A DNA stretch of 64,000 nt from positions 248,001 through 312,000 of the forward strand of contig CP015605.1 of assembly GCA_002284895.1 (NCBI GenBank). The letters are read 5' to 3'. Shown here piece after piece: positions 47,252 through 56,479 of the stretch (position 1 is the first letter of the stretch; each line of letters opens with the position of its first letter). The notes beneath the pieces are model-generated. The model ran no database searches, had not been told where the DNA came from, and saw only the letters and a program-made list of their open reading frames with translations. The position numbers and the translations under genes were made by a program. The DNA is from Actinobacteria bacterium IMCC19121 (GTDB taxonomy: Bacteria; Actinomycetota; Actinomycetes; Nanopelagicales; Nanopelagicaceae).

Positions 47252-47539
47252 TTATCGCGCTGTTGATGTGTAAGGAAGTAGTGCTACTTCACGGCTGTTC
47301 TTTACCGCAGTTGCGATTGAACGCTGGTGCTGTGTGCAAGCACCTGTAACGCGGCGAGCGCGGATTTTGCCGCGATCTGAGATGTACTTGCGAAGGGTCG
47401 CAATATCTTTGTAGTCGATATAGGTGACCTTCTGCTGGCAGAAGCTGCATGGCTTCTTCTTAAATTTCTTATTCAGGGCAGCGGCTTTTGCGCCCTTATT
47501 CTTCGGTTCACGAAGAGTTTTGTTATTTCTTGCTCCCAT
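47252..47539 (-). CDS. rpsR: 30S ribosomal protein S18
   Basis: 95 residues with the S18 core ([38 protein letters not shown]). The N-terminal extension is basic, and CSFC plus a later Cys suggest a zinc-binding (C+) version. AAAAGGAG precedes the ATG. Sits between ssb and rplI; partners S6 in the small subunit. Confidence 0.96.
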   Translation of the reverse strand: MGARNNKTLREPKNKGAKAAALNKKFKKKPCSFCQQKVTYIDYKDIATLRKYISDRGKIRARRVTGACTQHQRSIATAVKNSREVALLPYTSTAR

Positions 47540-47595
47540 TGTGGTGCTCCTTTTCGGGCCCTAGTTATGAACTAGGAATGGATGGATAGGTTGGT

Positions 47596-48102
47596 TTAGA
47601 ACGGTGGCTCGTCGGTTGTTGAGGATGCTCCCCAACCTCCGCCTGCCGGTGAAGATGAAGCTGCTGCCCAAGGATCTTCGTTAAATGAATCAGCTGCAGC
47701 AGGTGCAGAGAATCCGCCACTTGTTCCGCCAGCGCGTTGGGTCTTAGTGACCTTTGCAGTTGCGTTACGTAGTGATGGTCCGACTTCATCAACTTCTACC
47801 TCAAAGACAGTGCGCTTTTCGCCTTCTTTAGTTTCATAAGAACGTTGCTTCAAGCGACCAGAGAGAATGACGCGCATTCCTTTTGTCAGTGACTCTGCAA
47901 CATTTTCAGCTGCTTGACGCCAGATCTGACACTGAAGGAAAAGGCTCTCGCCATCTTTCCATTCATTAGTTTGCTTATCTAAATAGCGTGGGGTTGAAGC
48001 TACACGAAACTTTGCAACCGCTGCACCCGAGGGTGTAAAGCGAAGCTCTGGATCATCGACAAGGTTGCCGATCATTGTGATTGTTGTATCTCCTGCTGCC
48101 AT
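47596..48102 (-). CDS. ssb: Single-stranded DNA-binding protein
   Basis: 168 residues: N-terminal OB-fold ([58 protein letters not shown]), a glycine- and alanine-rich linker, and the acidic protein-interaction tip ending DEPPF. Binds ssDNA at forks and recruits repair and replication partners. GAGGAAA precedes the ATG. Confidence 0.96.
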   Translation of the reverse strand: MAAGDTTITMIGNLVDDPELRFTPSGAAVAKFRVASTPRYLDKQTNEWKDGESLFLQCQIWRQAAENVAESLTKGMRVILSGRLKQRSYETKEGEKRTVFEVEVDEVGPSLRNATAKVTKTQRAGGTSGGFSAPAAADSFNEDPWAAASSSPAGGGWGASSTTDEPPF

Positions 48103-48145
48103 AACTATTTCCTCATCTCTACTCGTGGAGTCCGTGCTTAATTAA

Positions 48146-48430
48146 TTATTCTGGGCGAATTACTTTGGTGCGCAGAATTGCTTCATTCAAATTGAGTTGG
48201 CGATCCAACTCTTTGATTGCAGCTGGTTCGCAGTTCATATCGATGACTGCATAAATACCTTCGCCTTTTTTCGCAATTTCAAAAGACATACGACGACGGC
48301 CCCACAAGTCGAGCTTGTTGACGGTTCCACCGCTGTCTTTGATGATCTTGAGATATGTTTCTAGGCTTGGTGTGACTGTGCGTTCTTCAAGTTCTGGATC
48401 AAGAATGACCATAAGTTCATAGTGACGCAT
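48146..48430 (-). CDS. rpsF: 30S ribosomal protein S6
   Basis: 94 residues; [19 protein letters not shown] start and [19 protein letters not shown] core are diagnostic. GGAGG is present but 12 bases from the ATG and lies inside a predicted leader stem, suggesting translational control. First gene of rpsF-ssb-rpsR-rplI. Confidence 0.96.
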   Translation of the reverse strand: MRHYELMVILDPELEERTVTPSLETYLKIIKDSGGTVNKLDLWGRRRMSFEIAKKGEGIYAVIDMNCEPAAIKELDRQLNLNEAILRTKVIRPE

Positions 48431-48491
48431 GCGTTAACCCGACCTCCTCTGGACTAAGACGGCCACGGCATTTCCGTGACAGGAGGGTTAA
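48431..48491 (-). promoter_or_regulatory. rpsF leader with Shine-Dalgarno in a stem
   Basis: In the reverse direction TTAACCC (48491-48485) can pair with GGGTTAA (48440-48434), extended by TCCT with AGGA after a 4-nt bulge, enclosing a second hairpin CACGG-AAATG-CCGTG (48478-48464). The stem covers the GGAGG. Many bacteria autoregulate this operon through an S6:S18-binding leader; whether this matches that motif cannot be decided by eye. Confidence 0.45.
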
Positions 48492-48531
48492 TACTTTCCT
48501 TCATCAAACCACCAGGGCCCGATCAAGGAGG

Positions 48532-49725
48532 TTAAGGGTAAGGCTTAGAGGCCTCAAAGAGTAAATCGAACAGGGATCCCTGTGTATTTCGGGCCTCCAG
48601 AGCCCGCTTTATGAGGACCCAGGCCAGATAGATAGTTGCGGCGATGCGGATCAGCGTGATGGTGGCATAGCCGCCCTCCTGCAAACCAAATTTCGCACCG
48701 GTGAAAAGAGCTAAGTGCTGCCAGATAGCAACGTGATACAGCGTCTCTGCAATCTGCCAGATCCAAAAAGCGTGCAAATCCTTTTTATTAGTAAGTGCAA
48801 TAACTGCCAACGGCGTTAACCACAATACATACTGCGGTGAATAGACCTTGCTAGCAATCATCACAATTGCAAAAACAATAAAGGCAACAGATGCCAGAGT
48901 GGGTGTGTTCTTTACTTCAAAGAGGAAAATGACAAAATAAGTTATCCCGAAGAGTAATAACAAAATAGATAAATAATTTAAGTTAGCAAGGCCCAGGCCT
49001 AATTGATTAAAGGCTAACCACAAAGAACCCCAGTCAGCTTCTCGCTCCAAATTAAGTTTATAGAAGCGCCACCAACCACTTGGAGTTGTTAGCGCAAATG
49101 GAAGATTGATTGCTAACCAAATAACAAATGTGGTTGCAGCATATTTAACCATCTCTCTGATTTGGTTTGAGCGCCAGAGAATAAAGATGATAGGTAGAAG
49201 TAGGAATATCGGTAAGAACTTAGTTGATATTGAAACTGCTAAAGCAATAGAGCTATATAGGTATTGTTTTCTATCAAACCAATATATTGCCAGCATCATT
49301 GTTGCAATTGCCCATAGATCCCAGTTGATATAAAGGGAGGCAATCATGGCTGGTGCTAATGGAAGTAGGTATGTGAACTCTGGTTTTATTCTATAAACAA
49401 TAAATACAAGCCCAATAAATAGCAGGGCTAATAGAAAAGCATTGAAATTAAAGTAAGAGATAGGTGAATGAGCAACAAAAGAAGTTGCATACATAACTAA
49501 TCCGGTAAGTACTGGGTATTCAACTGCGTTGGTATCACTTGCATATGGCCACTTGTTATCAACCATTCCTCGCTCACCAAAAAGTGAAGGAAGATCGCTA
49601 TAACAGGCGTGAATGTATTGATCTGGCGTGGCCCAGTTGGTGTCCTGGCACGGTGAAAACTTAATGAAAGAGAGCAGTGCGGCAAAAATAGCTAGGGCAA
49701 GTAATGCCCGCGTGCGCATTGCCAT
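48532..49725 (-). CDS. Polytopic membrane glycosyltransferase (GT87/DUF2029-like)
   Basis: A 397-residue protein with about ten hydrophobic helices. An early extracytoplasmic loop carries acidic and Tyr-Pro motifs (TPDQYIHACYSDLP, VEYPVLTGLVMY), and CTKFLP-like and YSPQYVLWLTPL segments follow, as in polyprenyl-phosphate-sugar-dependent mannosyltransferase-like proteins. In mycobacteria a related gene occupies the same place between ponA1 and rpsF, so a role in cell-envelope glycan assembly is likely. ATG overlaps the ponA stop by one base (TAATG). Confidence 0.8.
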   Translation of the reverse strand: MAMRTRALLALAIFAALLSFIKFSPCQDTNWATPDQYIHACYSDLPSLFGERGMVDNKWPYASDTNAVEYPVLTGLVMYATSFVAHSPISYFNFNAFLLALLFIGLVFIVYRIKPEFTYLLPLAPAMIASLYINWDLWAIATMMLAIYWFDRKQYLYSSIALAVSISTKFLPIFLLLPIIFILWRSNQIREMVKYAATTFVIWLAINLPFALTTPSGWWRFYKLNLEREADWGSLWLAFNQLGLGLANLNYLSILLLLFGITYFVIFLFEVKNTPTLASVAFIVFAIVMIASKVYSPQYVLWLTPLAVIALTNKKDLHAFWIWQIAETLYHVAIWQHLALFTGAKFGLQEGGYATITLIRIAATIYLAWVLIKRALEARNTQGSLFDLLFEASKPYP

Positions 49726-51623
49726 TACGGTTTGCGGGTTTGCTTTCCACCGGAAGTTATAACAACTGGATCAAGTCCACCGATATTTGAAGGTGCTGGG
49801 AAATCCATTACTGGTTCGCCTTTGAGTGCGCCTTTCATAAACGCAGTCCAAATTCTGGCTGGGAAAGTTCCACCTGTAACAGAGGTCAATCCACCAATTC
49901 CATTGAGTGATTCAGATGCGCTATCGCGAAACAAAGCAACGGAAGCTGCTAACTGCGGTGTGTAAGCACTAAACCAGGCAGAGGCGTTGGACTGAGATGT
50001 TCCAGTCTTTCCTGCAGCTGGACGGCCAAGTGCAAGTGCTGCTGCACCTGTTCCACCAGTAATTGTTCCTTTGAGGGCGTAGGTTAAATCAGCCATTACT
50101 TCTTTACTAAATACTTCTTGAGTCTCTTGCTTTGCTTCATATAAAACACCTTTGTTGGAACCGATTACTTGGGCAACTAAGTAAGGCTTAGATTTAATAC
50201 CTTGGGCCGCAAAAGTTGCATATGAGTTTGCAACATCTATGACGTGTGGGCTTGCAACACCTAGAACAACAGAAGGAGTTGGCATCATTGCAATTGACTC
50301 TGGAATTCCTGCACGCCGTGCAACATCAACTACTGCAGCTGGTCCCACTTTAATTCCTAGAGGAACAAAAACTGTATTGACTGAGTGTTTAGTTGCATAG
50401 AGAAGATCTATTTGACCCCAACCTTCATCACCATAGTTGGAAACAATGTATGGCTTTCCTGCATCATCAAATGTTTGTGGTGAATCACCGTTCCACATTG
50501 ACGTTAACGGAATGCCTTGTTCAAGTCCTGCGATGATTGCAAAAGGTTTAAAAGTTGAACCAGCCAGTGCAATGGATTGTGTTGCATCACTGAGTTGGCG
50601 CTGTAAGTAATCCCGGCCACCATAAAGTGCCACGATTTCACCGGTTCCAGGCCTAATTGCAACTAGACCAATATGTAGATTCTCTGGAGCCTTTGCTGGA
50701 TAAAACTTATTAACTGCATCAACGGCAGATTGTTGCGCCTTTTGATCTAATGTTGTTTTAATAACAAGGCCACCCACTAGAAGTTGGTCTTGTGTAAATC
50801 CAAGTTTAACTAATTCTTTTGTTACAGCTTCAATGATGTGACCTTTAGGTCCACTGAGCTGTCCTGAAGTTGAACGTGGTGCAACTGTTGGAAACTTCAT
50901 TTTTGCAGCTGCATCTTTATCTAACCAACCAGCATCAATCATTCCTGTTTTAACGTATTCAAAACGGGCTTGCAAACGCTCTAGGTTTCCCTTTTTAAAT
51001 GCTGGGTCATATAAACCAGGAGAGCGCAAAATAGATGCAATCACTGCAGCTTGCGCATTTGTTAGTTGATCAACGTTGCGGTTGAAATATTGCTGGGATG
51101 CGGTCATCACACCATAGGAACCGCGACCAAAGTAAATAGTGTTTAAGTAACTTTCAAAGATTTGATCTTTAGAGAGTTGGTTTTCTAATTTAATAGAAAT
51201 AACAAGTTCTTTAATCTTTCTTTGAATCGTTCTACTTGGAGTTAAAAAGGCAGTCTTTGCATATTGCTGCGTGATAGTTGAACCACCTTGCAGTGATCCA
51301 CCCTTTAAATTGTTGACAACTGCTCGCAAAATTCCTGTGACAGAGAAGGCGCGGTTAGAGTAAAAACCACGATCTTCTGCAGCAAGGACTGCGTGGCGCA
51401 CATTCAGTGGAATCTTTGCAAGCGGAACAATTTGGCGGTTCTGAGTTCCAACGCGACCGATTTCTTCACCATTTGAATATTGAATAATCGTTGATTGAGA
51501 ATTCACATAAGCGTTGGCATCTGGAATATCTACAGTGAAGTAAGCCAGGGCAAAAAGAACAGATCCGGCAATGAAACCAAAGCCGCCTAGAAAGACAGCT
51601 GATCTGATCAGGAACTTACGCAT
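49725..51623 (-). CDS. ponA: Class A penicillin-binding protein (bifunctional)
   Basis: A 632-residue peptidoglycan synthase. N-terminal membrane helix (~8-30), GT51 glycosyltransferase (AVLAAEDRGFYSN, GGSTITQQYAKTAFL, KIKELVISIKLENQLSKDQI, YLNTIYFGRGSYG), transpeptidase motifs STFK (residues of LAGSTFKPFA), SVN (KHSVNTVFV) and KTGT (AGKTGTSQ). No PASTA domain. In mycobacteria and Streptomyces a class A PBP gene occupies this place upstream of rpsF. Nine bases downstream of the DUF5318 gene. Confidence 0.95.
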   Translation of the reverse strand: MRKFLIRSAVFLGGFGFIAGSVLFALAYFTVDIPDANAYVNSQSTIIQYSNGEEIGRVGTQNRQIVPLAKIPLNVRHAVLAAEDRGFYSNRAFSVTGILRAVVNNLKGGSLQGGSTITQQYAKTAFLTPSRTIQRKIKELVISIKLENQLSKDQIFESYLNTIYFGRGSYGVMTASQQYFNRNVDQLTNAQAAVIASILRSPGLYDPAFKKGNLERLQARFEYVKTGMIDAGWLDKDAAAKMKFPTVAPRSTSGQLSGPKGHIIEAVTKELVKLGFTQDQLLVGGLVIKTTLDQKAQQSAVDAVNKFYPAKAPENLHIGLVAIRPGTGEIVALYGGRDYLQRQLSDATQSIALAGSTFKPFAIIAGLEQGIPLTSMWNGDSPQTFDDAGKPYIVSNYGDEGWGQIDLLYATKHSVNTVFVPLGIKVGPAAVVDVARRAGIPESIAMMPTPSVVLGVASPHVIDVANSYATFAAQGIKSKPYLVAQVIGSNKGVLYEAKQETQEVFSKEVMADLTYALKGTITGGTGAAALALGRPAAGKTGTSQSNASAWFSAYTPQLAASVALFRDSASESLNGIGGLTSVTGGTFPARIWTAFMKGALKGEPVMDFPAPSNIGGLDPVVITSGGKQTRKP

Positions 51624-51632
51624 TACTTAAGG

Positions 51633-52046
51633 CTACCTTGTGGCGTAATCCTCGTCCTCCAAGGTGCGTACCTTGCGGGGTGCCTTGCGTTCATGGCCAT
51701 CACCCAAAATGAATGAGGCACACAGGTGATTCCAAGAACAACCTCTACACACCTCAACGAGATAGACGCGAAACTCTCCAAACTCACTTTCCATCTCCGT
51801 TAACTCTTTTTCATTCTTAATGCGACCTGAGTACTGACCTAACTGTTCACCGAACGCGTAACGAAGTTCAACTAGTTCACTCTTCTTACATACCGGGCAG
51901 TTGCGGCTCACTTTCTCGCCATGCCACTTAGCTGCCCGCATTAAGTAGGGATCAGCGTCGCAGGCATCAACAACACCACGAAAGAGGGCCATCAAAGTGG
52001 CGCGCTTATCGAGCGAATAGTCGATGAACGAACGTTTAGATTTCAT
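51633..52046 (-). CDS. DUF5318 protein
   Basis: A 137-residue actinobacterial protein of unknown function, conserved beside ponA (Rv0049 position in M. tuberculosis). Contains CPVCKK and a later CRGCSW pair, a likely zinc-binding set of four cysteines, and charged ends. Reverse TATTCT at -14 to -9 of the ATG and no Shine-Dalgarno suggest a leaderless message. Probably co-transcribed with ponA. Confidence 0.85.
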   Translation of the reverse strand: MKSKRSFIDYSLDKRATLMALFRGVVDACDADPYLMRAAKWHGEKVSRNCPVCKKSELVELRYAFGEQLGQYSGRIKNEKELTEMESEFGEFRVYLVEVCRGCSWNHLCASFILGDGHERKAPRKVRTLEDEDYATR

Positions 52047-52054
52047 TGGAGTAA

Positions 52055-52082
52055 AGAATAAACCTAATTAAGCCAGTACGCT
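52055..52082. promoter_or_regulatory. Divergent leaderless promoters, DUF5318-ponA and MFS genes
   Basis: Reverse TATTCT (52060-52055) at -14 to -9 of the DUF5318 ATG; forward TACGCT (52077-52082) at -13 to -8 of the MFS ATG. Confidence 0.5.
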
Positions 52083-52089
52083 CTTCATT

Positions 52090-53361
52090 ATGAGTTTCCT
52101 CGGTTTACTCAGACACCCTAGGTTCTCCCGCTTGCTTGCAATCCGCTGGACTGGGCAAGCAACCGATGGCATCTTTCAAAGCGCTTTAGCTTCTTTTGTT
52201 CTTTTCTCTCCTGAGCGCCAAGCAAATGCATTAAACGCAGCTCTTGGCTTTGCTGTTGTCTTATTGCCGTATTCAATCGTTGGACCATTTGTTGGAACAA
52301 TCCTGGACCGTGTTTCACGCCAACGTGCATTATTTTTTGCAAACCTTGCTCGCAGTGCAAACTTATTACTTGTTGCACTCTTCATTTTTAGTGGCACAAC
52401 TGGAGTTGAGCTAACCGCTGTTGTTCTCATTGCTTTTGGAATCAACCGCTTAATTCTTGCCGCACTCTCTGCTGGATTGCCACTACTCATCGATGCAAAA
52501 TCACTCATCACTGCAAATGCAACGGCGGTTACTGGTGGATCTGTATTGGTTGTTATTGGTGGCGGTATTGGTGTGGGAGTGCGAGCAATTACTGATTCAT
52601 TAGCTATTGCCAATCATGCCGATGCACTCTTAATTCTCATTGCTAGCGGTGGTTATTTCACAGCTGCCCTTTTAAGTGGCCGCTTAAATAAATACGAAAT
52701 TGGCCCACTAGAGCATGAAAAGAAGCAGGCAAGTTTTATGCAAGGCATTACAGAGATGCGCGAAGGTTTCCAATTCCTGCGCATTCACTCTGATGCTGCC
52801 CGTGGAATCTTGGCAACTGCTGTGCACCGCGGAGGATTAACTGCGCTAACTCTCACAGCTCTATTGCTTGAGCGAAATTCTTTTAATGATCCTAATTTCC
52901 CCGAGCAAGGCCTAAAAGGATTTGGATTCGCCCTTTCATTTGCCGGAATAGGCGTCTTTCTTGGGGCATTTTTAGCACCATACGGAGTTTCTAAAGTGGG
53001 CCGGCACCGTTGGATTCGTTTGGCAATTCTTACAAGTGCTGCCTGTCCCTTAATTTTGGCCGCTACACAAACTCAAGTCACATTAATTCTTACAGCGTTC
53101 TTAGTTTCTTTCTTTGGCCAAAACTTAAAAGTTACTAATGATGCACTCGTTCAATCTAAAATTGATGACTACTATCGCGGTCGTGTGTTTGCGGTCTATG
53201 ACGTTGTAGTAAATGGTGCAATTGTCTCTGGTGGATTAATTGCAGCGCTCTTGCTTCCAACTTCTGGTTTGGGCGCAACGGTTCCGCTATGTGTGAGTGC
53301 GGCTTACTTGTTAGTGGGAGTGCGATTACTTCGCGCTTCTGTCTTTCCACCAGTGAAGTAG
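52090..53361 (+). CDS. Major facilitator superfamily transporter
   Basis: A 423-residue protein with about twelve hydrophobic helices. The loop after helix 2 reads GTILDRVSRQRALFFAN, the MFS motif A (G-x-x-x-D-R-x-x-R-R), and a central cytoplasmic stretch separates the halves. Substrate unknown; efflux is common for this subgroup. Leaderless start at ATG 52090. Overlaps the end of pcnA by 36 bp. Confidence 0.85.
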   Translation: MSFLGLLRHPRFSRLLAIRWTGQATDGIFQSALASFVLFSPERQANALNAALGFAVVLLPYSIVGPFVGTILDRVSRQRALFFANLARSANLLLVALFIFSGTTGVELTAVVLIAFGINRLILAALSAGLPLLIDAKSLITANATAVTGGSVLVVIGGGIGVGVRAITDSLAIANHADALLILIASGGYFTAALLSGRLNKYEIGPLEHEKKQASFMQGITEMREGFQFLRIHSDAARGILATAVHRGGLTALTLTALLLERNSFNDPNFPEQGLKGFGFALSFAGIGVFLGAFLAPYGVSKVGRHRWIRLAILTSAACPLILAATQTQVTLILTAFLVSFFGQNLKVTNDALVQSKIDDYYRGRVFAVYDVVVNGAIVSGGLIAALLLPTSGLGATVPLCVSAAYLLVGVRLLRASVFPPVK

Positions 53362-54765
53362 TGCCTCGGTAGCTTTCTCTTCACCGATTTGTCCTTGCTC
53401 AAGACGTAGCTCCATAAGAAAGTCCATCGCTGCGCCAACATCGCGTGATGGTTTTAAGTTCAATAACTCCATCACTTGTTGTCCATCTAGATCCGGGCGA
53501 ATCTTTGACAACTCTTCCTGTTCCATTAAAACTTCAATGCGTGCTTCTAGTGAGTCATACACACTTGCAAGACGGGCAGCTTTAGTTTTATTGCGAGTAG
53601 TGCAATCAGCGCGGGTGAGAACATGTAAATGAGTCAGTAAATCACCGGCATCTCGGACATATCTGCGTACGGCAGAATCAGTCCATTCTCCATCTCCGTA
53701 GCCATGAAAGCGCAGGTGCAAGGTAGTTAATAGCTCAACAGCTTCAACTGTGTCACCATCAAAGCGAAGTTCAGATAAACGCTTTTTAGCAAGGCGGGCA
53801 CCCACTACTTCATGGTGATGAAATGAAACCCCGCCGCCTTCTATGAAGGCGCGAGTCTTTGGTTTTCCAATGTCATGGAGCAGTGCAGCCAGTCGAATAA
53901 CAAGGTTGGGACCACCTAGGCGATCTTCATGTTCGATTGCTTGTTCTAGAACTGTAATCGAGTGCTCATACACATCCTTGTGGTGGTGATGCTCATCGAC
54001 TTCAAGGCGCAGCTTAGGAATCTCTGGCAGAACTAAATCAGCAAGGCCAGTATCAACTAATAATGTAATTCCCTTGCGCGGATTATTAGACATGAGAATC
54101 TTTGTGAACTCATCACGCACGCGCTCAGCTGAAATAATTGAAATACGATGTGCCAACTCTTTAATTGAAGCTAGCACAGCAGGTTCGATTTCGAAATCTA
54201 ATTGAGAAGCAAAGCGAGCAGCACGCATCATGCGAAGTGGATCATCATTAAATGAATCATTGGGTAAACCTGGTGTGCGCAGAGTTTTTTCTGCTAAATC
54301 TTTTAAACCATTAAATGGATCAATGAACTCAGGCTTATTAGTAGTTAACTCCAACGCCATAGAATTAACTGTGAAATCACGACGTGATAAATCACCGTTG
54401 ATATCTTTGCCATATTCAACTGATGGTTTGCGTGAATCAGCATCGTAATGTTCGCTTCGATATGTAGTTACTTCAACTGTTGTGTCACCGCGCTTACCTG
54501 CAACAGTTCCAAATGCAATGCCGGTATCCCAAACATTTTCTGCCCATTCATTTAAAATCTTTTTTGTTTCTTGTGGCAAAGCATTTGTTGTGAAATCTAA
54601 ATCATTACCGAGTCTGCCTAAGAGCGCATCGCGCACAGGTCCGCCAACCAATGCCAAAGTAAAGCCTTTGGCTTTAAAGGATTGCGCTAGAGAACTTGCC
54701 AGCGGGGCTCGTTCAATAAGTGAGCGAATGGCTAACTCGCCCGCGGCTCCTAATGCGTTACTCAC
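53326..54765 (-). CDS. pcnA: CCA-adding tRNA nucleotidyltransferase
   Basis: Adds or repairs the 3' CCA of tRNAs; needed here because tRNA-Arg(ACG) lacks an encoded CCA. About 479 residues: LVGGPVRDALLGRLGNDLDF (nucleotidyltransferase signature with metal Asp pair), RRDFTVNSMALEL, PFNGLKDL, RMMRAARFASQL, then an HD domain (ALLHDIGKPKT). GTG 54765 with reverse TAACCT at -14 to -9 is preferred over the frame's 54810 limit, which would overlap the divergent nudix gene. Confidence 0.94.
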   Translation of the reverse strand: MSNALGAAGELAIRSLIERAPLASSLAQSFKAKGFTLALVGGPVRDALLGRLGNDLDFTTNALPQETKKILNEWAENVWDTGIAFGTVAGKRGDTTVEVTTYRSEHYDADSRKPSVEYGKDINGDLSRRDFTVNSMALELTTNKPEFIDPFNGLKDLAEKTLRTPGLPNDSFNDDPLRMMRAARFASQLDFEIEPAVLASIKELAHRISIISAERVRDEFTKILMSNNPRKGITLLVDTGLADLVLPEIPKLRLEVDEHHHHKDVYEHSITVLEQAIEHEDRLGGPNLVIRLAALLHDIGKPKTRAFIEGGGVSFHHHEVVGARLAKKRLSELRFDGDTVEAVELLTTLHLRFHGYGDGEWTDSAVRRYVRDAGDLLTHLHVLTRADCTTRNKTKAARLASVYDSLEARIEVLMEQEELSKIRPDLDGQQVMELLNLKPSRDVGAAMDFLMELRLEQGQIGEEKATEALLHWWKDRSAK

Positions 54766-54773
54766 AATAAGTA

Positions 54774-54791
54774 AGGTTAGAGCAGTACCCT
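54774..54791. promoter_or_regulatory. Divergent leaderless promoters, pcnA and nudix-murJ operon
   Basis: Reverse TAACCT (54779-54774) at -14 to -9 of pcnA GTG 54765; forward TACCCT (54786-54791) at exactly -12 to -7 of the nudix ATG 54798. Confidence 0.55.
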
Positions 54792-54797
54792 TGCTCC

Positions 54798-55367
54798 ATG
54801 ATCCCGGCACCTGGTGCGGGCAGCGAAGGTACGAAAAAGAAGCGGAAGCGTAAGCGCCCCGCTAACCGCGGCCCCCAAACACAGAGTTCTTCTAACCCTG
54901 AAAAAACTCCTCACCCAAAAAACAAACGTCCTTATGCCAAGCGCGTGGATGAAGTCAGCGCTGGCGGGTTAGTTATTGATTCCTCTGGCACACAAGGCTT
55001 ATTAATTGGCCGAATTGATCATAAGGATTCAACTGGAAAACGAATTTTATGGTCTTTACCAAAAGGTCATATAGAAAAAGGTGAAACACCAGAACAAGCT
55101 GCAATTCGTGAGGTGGCAGAAGAAACAGGAATTACATCTTCTATCACTAGATCCTTGGGAGTGATTGATTTTTGGTTTATGGCTGGGGGTCAACGCATTC
55201 ATAAAACAGTTCATCACTTTATGTTTACTGAGGTAAGCGGGGAACTAACTCCTCAAATCAGTGAAGTAGATGAAGTCTCTTGGTTTCCATTAGCTGAAAT
55301 TGTGGATCGCTTGGCTTATCCAGATGAAAAGAAGCTAATCGCTAGAAGTGGCCAGTTGAGCCCATGA
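54798..55367 (+). CDS. NUDIX hydrolase with basic N-terminal tail
   Basis: A 189-residue protein. Residues ~1-48 are rich in Lys, Arg and Pro (KKKRKRKRPANRG) and probably disordered or nucleic-acid binding; the rest is a NUDIX fold with the complete box GHIEKGETPEQAAIREVAEE-TGI. In mycobacteria the same position holds mutT4, so hydrolysis of a modified nucleotide or dinucleotide is plausible, not proven. Coupled to the next gene by ATGA. Confidence 0.88.
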   Translation: MIPAPGAGSEGTKKKRKRKRPANRGPQTQSSSNPEKTPHPKNKRPYAKRVDEVSAGGLVIDSSGTQGLLIGRIDHKDSTGKRILWSLPKGHIEKGETPEQAAIREVAEETGITSSITRSLGVIDFWFMAGGQRIHKTVHHFMFTEVSGELTPQISEVDEVSWFPLAEIVDRLAYPDEKKLIARSGQLSP

Positions 55368-56479
55368 AAAAACTCATAGGTTCACTTCTAACTGCATTCT
55401 TTTTGTTCGCACCGCTATCACCTGTTCAAGCAGATTCGGCCATAGTTCGAATCATTAGCCCGGCACATCAGACTTTCACTGGTGAATTTAGAAATGATGA
55501 TTTAGCACAAGAGTTAACTCCATCAGGAAGATTAGGCCAATTGGTTTATGTCTCAGCTTCACGTTCGAAAATTTGGGTTATAGATCCAGCATTAATCGAT
55601 GAGGTTATTGCGATGACCGGTGAATACAAATTAGCAACTGATGCGGAGCCTCTCGGTTCTAAAATTGCCTCTGATTGGTTAATACAGTTACAGAAAGTAA
55701 CTAGAGCAAATGAAGTTATCGCACTTGCTTATGGAAATCCTGATGTTGCACTTGCCACTTCTTTAGCTCCAAGTGAGTTAAAGATGTATTACACATTTGG
55801 TAAATCACAGCTGCAGGTTGCGTTGGGGCGCATTGTGCGCAGCGAGCCAGATGGTGGCTGGAGCACAGGCAAATCAAAGCTCAACCCAGTGTTAAAAAAG
55901 AATTACAGCGATAGCCGCAAAGCATTGACCCGCCTGTCACGCGCTGTTGAAGATCCAGAATTAATGATGATGCGAGCCCGATTAAGCCGTCTTTTATCTC
56001 CATCTCTAGATAAAGATTCGCGCGACTATTTCTCATATAGTGCAAAGGCTGCAGTTGATGCCCAGGTGCGAAAGCTGCGAATTAATCCAGGCAAATATCA
56101 AGTCACAACCGACTCTGCAAAATTGCCTGTAACAATTATTAATGAGTTCAATGTTGATGTCATGGTCAATGTGGAAATGACGCCAATGAACACAAGAGTT
56201 GTTGTTGAGAACTTCGCCGGTGTTGTTGTGCCAGCAAACTCTAAGAAGCAGTTAGAGCTCACCCTAGATGTCATTGCCCCCGGTGAGACCACAATTTTCG
56301 CTCAGATCACCGATGCTACGAGTGTGGATGTCGTACCCGCATCGATTCTGCAGATTAATTCCACAGTTATTGATAAACGTGTGACATGGTTTACCATGGG
56401 GGCAGCCATCCTGCTCTTGCTTGCAGCTGTTACTCAAAGTGTTCGTCGAGTGAAAAAGGGGCGCAAAGATGAAATCTAA
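55364..56479 (+). CDS. Secreted/membrane-anchored protein, DUF6049-like (short)
   Basis: A 371-residue protein with signal peptide (KKLIGSLLTAFFLFAPLSPVQADS) and one C-terminal membrane helix (VTWFTMGAAILLLLAAV) followed by a short basic tail. The region before the helix is beta-rich (VTIINEFNVDVMVNVEMTP). It fills the position of the Rv3909/DUF6049 gene between the nudix gene and murJ, but that family is usually about twice as long. Assignment rests largely on synteny. Possibly a partner of MurJ in envelope synthesis. Overlaps murJ by 11 bp. Confidence 0.65.
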   Translation: MKKLIGSLLTAFFLFAPLSPVQADSAIVRIISPAHQTFTGEFRNDDLAQELTPSGRLGQLVYVSASRSKIWVIDPALIDEVIAMTGEYKLATDAEPLGSKIASDWLIQLQKVTRANEVIALAYGNPDVALATSLAPSELKMYYTFGKSQLQVALGRIVRSEPDGGWSTGKSKLNPVLKKNYSDSRKALTRLSRAVEDPELMMMRARLSRLLSPSLDKDSRDYFSYSAKAAVDAQVRKLRINPGKYQVTTDSAKLPVTIINEFNVDVMVNVEMTPMNTRVVVENFAGVVVPANSKKQLELTLDVIAPGETTIFAQITDATSVDVVPASILQINSTVIDKRVTWFTMGAAILLLLAAVTQSVRRVKKGRKDEI

